Source: Cacajao melanocephalus (lineage: Eukaryota > Chordata > Mammalia > Primates > Pitheciidae). From it: DNA of 64,000 bases. The notes below the pieces were generated by a model. That model saw only the letters and a program-made list of their open reading frames with translations, had not been told where the DNA came from and ran no database searches. The position numbers and the translations under genes are program-made. Location of the stretch: the NCBI GenBank assembly GCA_963573385.1, contig CAUYLG010070653.1, positions 1 to 64,000 on the forward strand. The letters are read 5' to 3'. Positions 31,701 to 64,000 of the stretch are shown piece after piece. Each line of letters begins with the position of its first letter. Positions within the stretch are counted from its first letter, which is position 1.

Positions 31701-34700
31701 GTGCTGGTGACAGGGTGCTCTTAGGCCTGTGAGTAAACTAGAAGGGCTGGGAGAATGAATGTGCCAGGGAGAAATGTGCTTGAGAGGACCCTGGGAAAGT
31801 CTCTGCCAGGCTGTTGTCCTAGGAAGCCTGGGGCACATGAGGTCTAGATGGGGTGCTTTAGTGACAGGCCCCTGGCTGTGACTTTTCCCAGGGCCTTGGC
31901 CAACCTCTATGAGGACCCAGAGTGGTCTCAGAAGGACCTGGCAGGGGCCACTGAGTTGCTGAAGACCCAAGTGACCAAGAGCAAGCTAGGAGTGCTGGCA
32001 CCTAGCCAGCTGCAGCGGTACTGGCAGGAGCTGGCGGAGCGTGCCTGCCTGGGCTACCCAAGCTGCTTCACCGACCTGTGGGCCCTCATCAACGAGGCGC
32101 TGCTGCACGATGAGGTGCGGGGTCTGGGGCCTGGGGGCAGAGCCAGGGCATGGTGCTGGACAGCAGCATGGGAAAGGCCCCAGGCAGCTGTGGGTTTAGG
32201 TTCCACTCATCTTTCCCCAGCCCCATGACCACAAGCTTTCAGATCAACGAGAGGCCCTGAGTCACGGCCAGAACCCTCTGCCCATCTACTGTGCCCTCAA
32301 CACCAAGGAGCAGAGCCTGACCACTTTTGAATTCGGGGGTGAGTGGCCCAAGACCTGAGACCTGTGCCCTCATGGTTGGTGGAGCAAGGGGAGACGGGGC
32401 CTGTGTGCAGGAGTGGATGTCACACCCACCTCTCCTAAGCCAGGTCCCTTGCTTTCTGAAGACTGGCACCCTACCAAGGTCCCTCAGCCCTTTGGGAAGG
32501 AGGCCAGGGCCGTGGTCCCATGGTCAAAGGCCAAGACACAAGGCCCGGGCCTCCTGGTACTCGGCAAAGCCCTGGGTTGGGGTGCGGGTGCCTGAGCGCT
32601 CCAGACCATGAGGCTGAGGGGTGGCCTTTCCTCACAGAATGGTGTGAGTTCACCCCCTACGAGGTTGGCCTCCCCAAGTACGGGGCCTTCATCCCCTCTG
32701 AGCTCTTTGGGTCCGAGTTCTTCATGGGGCGGCTGATGAAGAGGCTCCCTGAGTCCCGCATCTGCTTCTTAGAAGGTGAGGGGTATTGGGCAGGCTGGAG
32801 AAGCTGGGCCGAGCAGGGCAAATGAGCCCTGGGTGAGAAGGTGGCCTTCAGTCAGAGGAGTTCCGTGGGCTAGGCCTGACAGTGGGGAAGGGTGGGGTTG
32901 GGACAGGAGTGTGGGGCTGTCTTCCCTCATAGCTGCTCTTTCAGGTATTTGGAGCAACCTGTATGCAGCCAACCTCCAGGACAGCTTATACTGGGCCTCA
33001 GAGCCCAGCCAGTTCTGGGACCGCTGGGCCAGGAACCAGGCCAGCCTGGGTAGGTACTCAGGTGCCTTCATAAGGGTGCCCAGGGGCAGCCAGCAGGGGC
33101 TGCATCAGGGGGCGGGGGGCTCTCCCCTCCTCCCCCTCCAGGGTCACCACTCTCTTGCCTGTGTAGACAAGGAGCAGGTCCCCCTTCTGAAGGTAGAAGA
33201 ACCACCCTCAACAGCCAGCAGGATAGCTGACTTTTTCACTGACCTCCTGACGTGGCGCCCACTGGCCCAGGCCACACATAATTTCCTGCGTGGTCTCCAT
33301 TTCCACCAAGACTACTTTCAGCATCCCCACTTCTCCACCTGGAAAGGTACCTGCTTCTCTCCACAGTCTTCCTGTGGCCATGTGAGCCTCCAGTCCTCAG
33401 TCCAGACACCCCTTACAGTCCATTCCCATCTTCGCCCTTTGAATTTGATTCCCTCAACTATTTGGAGCAGGGGCTCTTTTTCTCCTCGTCTTGGGTACCC
33501 AGGGCCTACCTGCAAGGCTGTGGGGGTGTTGGTTCAGCAGGAGAGCAGAGTATCTTGTGCCAGCAGGAGTCTGGTGCCCTTGGTGTCTGTGACAATTGCT
33601 GCTCTCCCCAACCTTCCAGCCACCACTCTGGATGGGCTCCCCAACCAGCTGACACCCGCGGAGCCCTACCTGTGCCTGCTGGATGTCGGCTACCTCATCA
33701 ACACCAGCTGCCCGCCCCTCCTGCAGCCCACTCGCGATGTGGACCTCATCCTGTCATTGGACTACAACCTGCACGGAGCATTCCAGGTTAGAGAGGTTGT
33801 GGGTGGCCGCAGACTCCACCCATCCTCTTGGCTCCTCCCCCATGGAGAGCGGTGCTTTGGAGTCTAGTGTCTGGTCCAGCTTCCTTTAGGAGCTGTGACA
33901 GTAACTGCATGTGATTGATTGGGACACTGGAATCTGTTAATTTCCCACTAGAGGAGCTCATTCTGTTCTGGAAGCTGGCGAGGTTTTCCTTGTATCTTGT
34001 ATCTGGGTCCCCGTCACTGACCTGCAAGGTGCAGTCCTGGGCCTCTGGGCCCACCTGCGAGTCTGCTTTGCCTCCCAGGGTCAGAACTGGAGTGCTGGGG
34101 GCAACCCAGCTCAGTCTAGCCCCAGAGCAGCTGCCGCTGAAGCCTGTCAGGCGTGGAGCATTTTCTCCAAAGCTTGGCTTTGTAGGCCCCACTGGAGAGT
34201 CTGATGTGGCATTCACGCCCCAGGTCCCGTGCGTCTCACATTCAGTCAGCCCTGCTTCAAGAACGCCAGGGGCCCTGTTCTGCTGACACCCCTTCTGCCT
34301 GCCCTGCAGCAGCTGCAGCTCCTGGACCAGTTCTGCCAGAAGCAGGGGATCCCGTTCCCGCCCATCTCTCCCAGCCCAGAAGAGCAGCTGCAGCCTCGGG
34401 AGTGCCACACCTTCTCTGACCCCACCAACCCTGGAGCCCCTGCCGTGCTGCACTTTCCTCTGGTCAGCGACTCCTTCCGGGAGTACTCGGCCCCTGGTGA
34501 GCCTCTGTTCACCTCCCCTTCCTGCTGCCCCACTTTCCCCCACAGCGTGTTCCCCTGCCAGGCTACACTCTCTCCACAGGGGTCCGGCGGACACCCGAGG
34601 AGGCAGCAGCGGGAGAGGTGAACCTGTCTCCGTCGGATTCTCCCTACCACTACACGAAGGTGACCTACAGCCAGCAGGATGTGGAGAAGCTGCTACGCCT

Positions 34701-34791
34701 CACACATTACAATGTCTCCAACAACCGGGAGCAGCTGCTGGAGGCCCTGCGCCAGGCTGTGCAGCGGAGGCGGCAGCGCAGGCCCCAGTGA
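25713..34791 (+). CDS. PLA2G4B: PLA2G4B, cytosolic phospholipase A2 beta (complete)
   Basis: Group IVB cytosolic phospholipase A2, which hydrolyses glycerophospholipids at sn-1/sn-2 at Ca2+-recruited membranes. Twenty coding exons: 25713-25721, 26955-27027, 27287-27423, 27538-27669, 27787-27827, 27962-28004, 28283-28337, 28609-28739, 28944-29027, 29297-29334, 30744-30879, 31521-31657, 31892-32114, 32221-32338, 32638-32775, 32945-33049, 33167-33346, 33620-33786, 34310-34496, 34580-34791. Total 2,346 nt = 781 aa plus TGA, the human length. The first coding exon has only nine bases (Met-Ala-Leu). An N-terminal C2 domain (residues ~6-125) contains the Asp-rich loops PSKDLVTPSD and DQDLVTGDD. In the catalytic domain, the oxyanion segment ATGGGIRA, the nucleophile Ser335 in GASGS (exon 31521-31657) and Asp615 in LLDVGYL (exon 33620-33786) are all intact, so the enzyme should be active. 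One donor is GC (after 27669). Confidence 0.97.
26585..26785 (+). mobile_element. MIR SINE in PLA2G4B intron 1
   Basis: Reads tgcctgggctccaatcccaattctgg, caggcaagtgactgcttctccgtgcctcagtttcc, gagttaatgtatgcaaagcccttggcc, a nearly complete plus-oriented MIR. Confidence 0.8.
29811..30089 (-). mobile_element. Alu, minus orientation, PLA2G4B intron 10 (first of a pair)
   Basis: Reverse Alu from a poly-T tract to ccaccgcgcctggcc, lacking a short internal segment around 'cctcagctgggactac'. It is followed after 24 bp by a second Alu in the same orientation. Confidence 0.92.
30114..30407 (-). mobile_element. Alu, minus orientation, PLA2G4B intron 10 (second of a pair)
   Basis: Reverse Alu flanked by near-identical 13-bp repeats TGTAGTCATTTTT (30101-30113) and TGTTGTCATTTTT (30408-30420). 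Confidence 0.92.
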
Positions 34792-36394
34792 TGGCTGGGG
34801 GCCCTGTCTTCTCCCCCTGCCAGCCACACCGCCAACTTCCGGGCGCATTGATTCCCTGTCCGCTGAGGAGTTGCAGGTGGGGACCATCCTTGCCCAGCTC
34901 CCTAGGGCCACAGGTGCAGTGGGGCTTGGACTCCCAGAAGTTTGTAGTGGGAGAAGGAGGCTGAGCCCAGAGCAGTGCTGACTGTATTTAGTTCTTTGAG
35001 CATCTATGAGTCAGTTGTTTGGGTGTAATCAATCACCCAAAGCCCATGACCCGTGTCTGTTTTCCCTTCCGCGCTACCTTGAGTAGTTGTATAAAGTGCT
35101 CCGTATCACTTTGTACGTTACAGACACATACAAATGTGAGGCGCTGAGAGCATCTGTTACTGCTGAGAAGGGCTATGTCATGCTAGGCTCTTGGTTATCC
35201 ATGGCAAGGGCTGTATATCAAGACATCATCTCCCCAGGTACCTTACAGAGCTCACTCATCAGCATGGGCTTCCTCTGAAGAGAGGTTCTCTGCACACGGT
35301 CACCCTGCCATGGAGGCGGCCACTTGGGCCTAGGGTCTCTGCTGTGGGAGCCTTGGCCTTCCCCAGCTGCTCTGCCATAAGATGATGTCTCCTCTTCACC
35401 CAGACAGGGACAGCAGGGCAAGGCCAGGCAGTGGCTGTTTTCTGCCAGGTGGTAAGACACATCTTGCAGCAAGGACCTGTCTACTCCAGACGCTCATCCT
35501 GGGGGCCTGGGTTGAAGCAGTCAGGGGAAGGAGCCCTTGTGCCTGTAGCCAAGTCTCATTCTGGTTCCCTAGATGTGTCCTCGCTTTTGGCCTTGAGGTT
35601 TGATGATGTTGCATTGGGGTTCCCCTCAGGGATCAGACCTGTTGGGAAAACAGATGGAATGAATGTAGTAGGGCCTGGCCACCCCAAAATCTCCGAACAC
35701 CAGTGCCCCTGCCCTCTCCTGGACCAGCCAGCCTCGTAGAGTAAGTAAGTAAGTGTGGGAGTGGATGCCAGAGCTGACGGGCGCTGCAGCAATGACGTGG
35801 AGTGAGTGGGTGTGAATTGCCTCTACTCGCAACCCAACTCCACATCTCTCAGGGCTCCAGCTCTACCCTGCGCTAGACCACAGAAGAAATAATAACTGGG
35901 TAGCCTCAGGACAAGGCCTGTCCTGTCAGCAACACATCTGAATCATAGTGTGCCCCGCAGGACTGGGAGGAGAAGGGTACAGTGGTGACCACAGTCGTGG
36001 CTGCCACATCTCCAGGCACACGGCTGTGTGTGCACGTGATACGCGGCTCAGCCTGGCGTGGGGCCCATGCACGGAGGATGTTCCTGTCTCCAATCCCTAT
36101 TCTGCTTTCATCTAACCCCAGGTGTCCCCTCCCCCTGGAAAGCCTGAAGCCCTTTCTGGTTTGGAGGTGGGAAGGAGATGATATGGGTGAGGGAGTTGAG
36201 CATCAAAATGGTGCTGGGATCTGCAAGGAGGGACTGAGGAGCCAGGTAAGAGCCTCTGGCCCGCTCCTCCGCCTTCACTTCTCATCCCTGGCCTCCAGTG
36301 GGACATGCTCACCCCGGGCCCTCTCCATTGCTGTGGACTGGGGATTGGGGAAAGCAGGGGAGGATCCGTAGAAAACAGGTTGGACAAGGGCGGG
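34792..36394. other. PLA2G4B 3' flank / convergent intergenic interval
   Basis: Contains the PLA2G4B 3'UTR and, from the other side, the SPTBN5 3'UTR. I find no canonical AATAAA on the plus strand here. The nearest weak variant is TATAAA at 35090-35095, and the next canonical one is at 37347, inside SPTBN5. On the minus strand no AATAAA (TTTATT on plus) is present either. An AATACA variant corresponds to plus-strand TGTATT at 34983-34988. Transcript ends are therefore unresolved. I recognise no repeats or RNA genes here. Confidence 0.6.
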
Positions 36395-63898
<27,504 letters not shown>

Positions 63899-64000
63899 CT
63901 GGAGTGGAGACAAAGGCCAGGGAGTTTGGTTGAGCTGCTGGTACCACCAGTGGCCACAGCAGGCTGGACCTGGGTGGCAGTGGAAGCGAGGGGTATTCCA
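63899..64000 (-). other. SPTBN5 intron at right window edge
   Basis: Upstream (5') side of exon 63734-63898, ending in the acceptor CTCCAG (reverse strand). No exon is evident in the last 102 bases. The gene continues beyond the window. Confidence 0.7.

Noticed and set aside
33788..34594. A 268-codon minus-strand open frame opposite PLA2G4B exons
   Set aside because: It is antisense to confirmed coding exons with conserved sequence and is a codon-composition shadow.
35090..35095. TATAAA as a PLA2G4B poly(A) signal or a new promoter
   Set aside because: It is a weak hexamer variant with no supporting downstream GT-rich element or coding region, so I mention it only as a possibility and do not annotate it.

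Overview
This is mammalian, clearly primate, nuclear DNA. It has many short exons with GT-AG introns, at least a dozen Alu-type SINEs on both strands, MIR/L2/L1M relics, and four protein-coding genes in the order MAPKBP1 - JMJD7 - PLA2G4B on the plus strand, then SPTBN5 on the minus strand. That is the gene order of human 15q15.1. The JMJD7, PLA2G4B and MAPKBP1 translations differ from the human proteins as I remember them at several percent of positions, so I think the source is a non-human catarrhine (probably an Old World monkey) rather than a human. That last point rests on memory and not on an alignment. 

Layout. 1-16.2 kb: the 3' part of MAPKBP1 (26 constitutive coding exons plus an 18-nt micro-exon, about 1,400 codons) and its 2.1-kb 3'UTR. 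16.2-16.43 kb: a 210-bp GC-box-rich gap that must hold the JMJD7 promoter. 16.4-24.6 kb: complete JMJD7 (8 exons, 316 aa), with a 5.4-kb first intron full of nested repeats. 25.7-34.8 kb: complete PLA2G4B (20 exons, 781 aa). 34.8-36.4 kb: the space between the convergent PLA2G4B and SPTBN5 coding ends. 36.4-63.9 kb: the 3' 46 exons of SPTBN5 (2,448 codons plus stop), read right to left: a long spectrin-repeat array, then a divergent PH-like region and a C-terminal tail. The actin-binding N-terminus and the first repeats lie beyond the right edge. 

I built every exon junction by hand from splice sites and checked the phases. JMJD7 sums to 951 nt, PLA2G4B to 2,346 nt, the MAPKBP1 part to 4,200 nt and the SPTBN5 part to 7,347 nt, all multiples of three with no internal stop. 

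How the genes relate. They are not a functional operon. MAPKBP1 is a JNK-pathway WD40 scaffold, JMJD7 a 2-oxoglutarate oxygenase, PLA2G4B a cytosolic phospholipase A2 and SPTBN5 a membrane-skeleton protein. MAPKBP1, JMJD7 and PLA2G4B are tightly packed head-to-tail, and JMJD7-PLA2G4B readthrough transcripts are known in human. 

I found no undescribed system such as a CRISPR array or a new operon. The unusual items are at the RNA-processing and genome-structure level: five apparent GC-AG introns, a JMJD7 poly(A) signal carried by a MIR element, an apparent frameshifted C-terminal extension of SPTBN5, in-frame stop-free PLA2G4B introns, nested transposons, an unidentified retrocopy inside MER5A, and several small intronic duplications.
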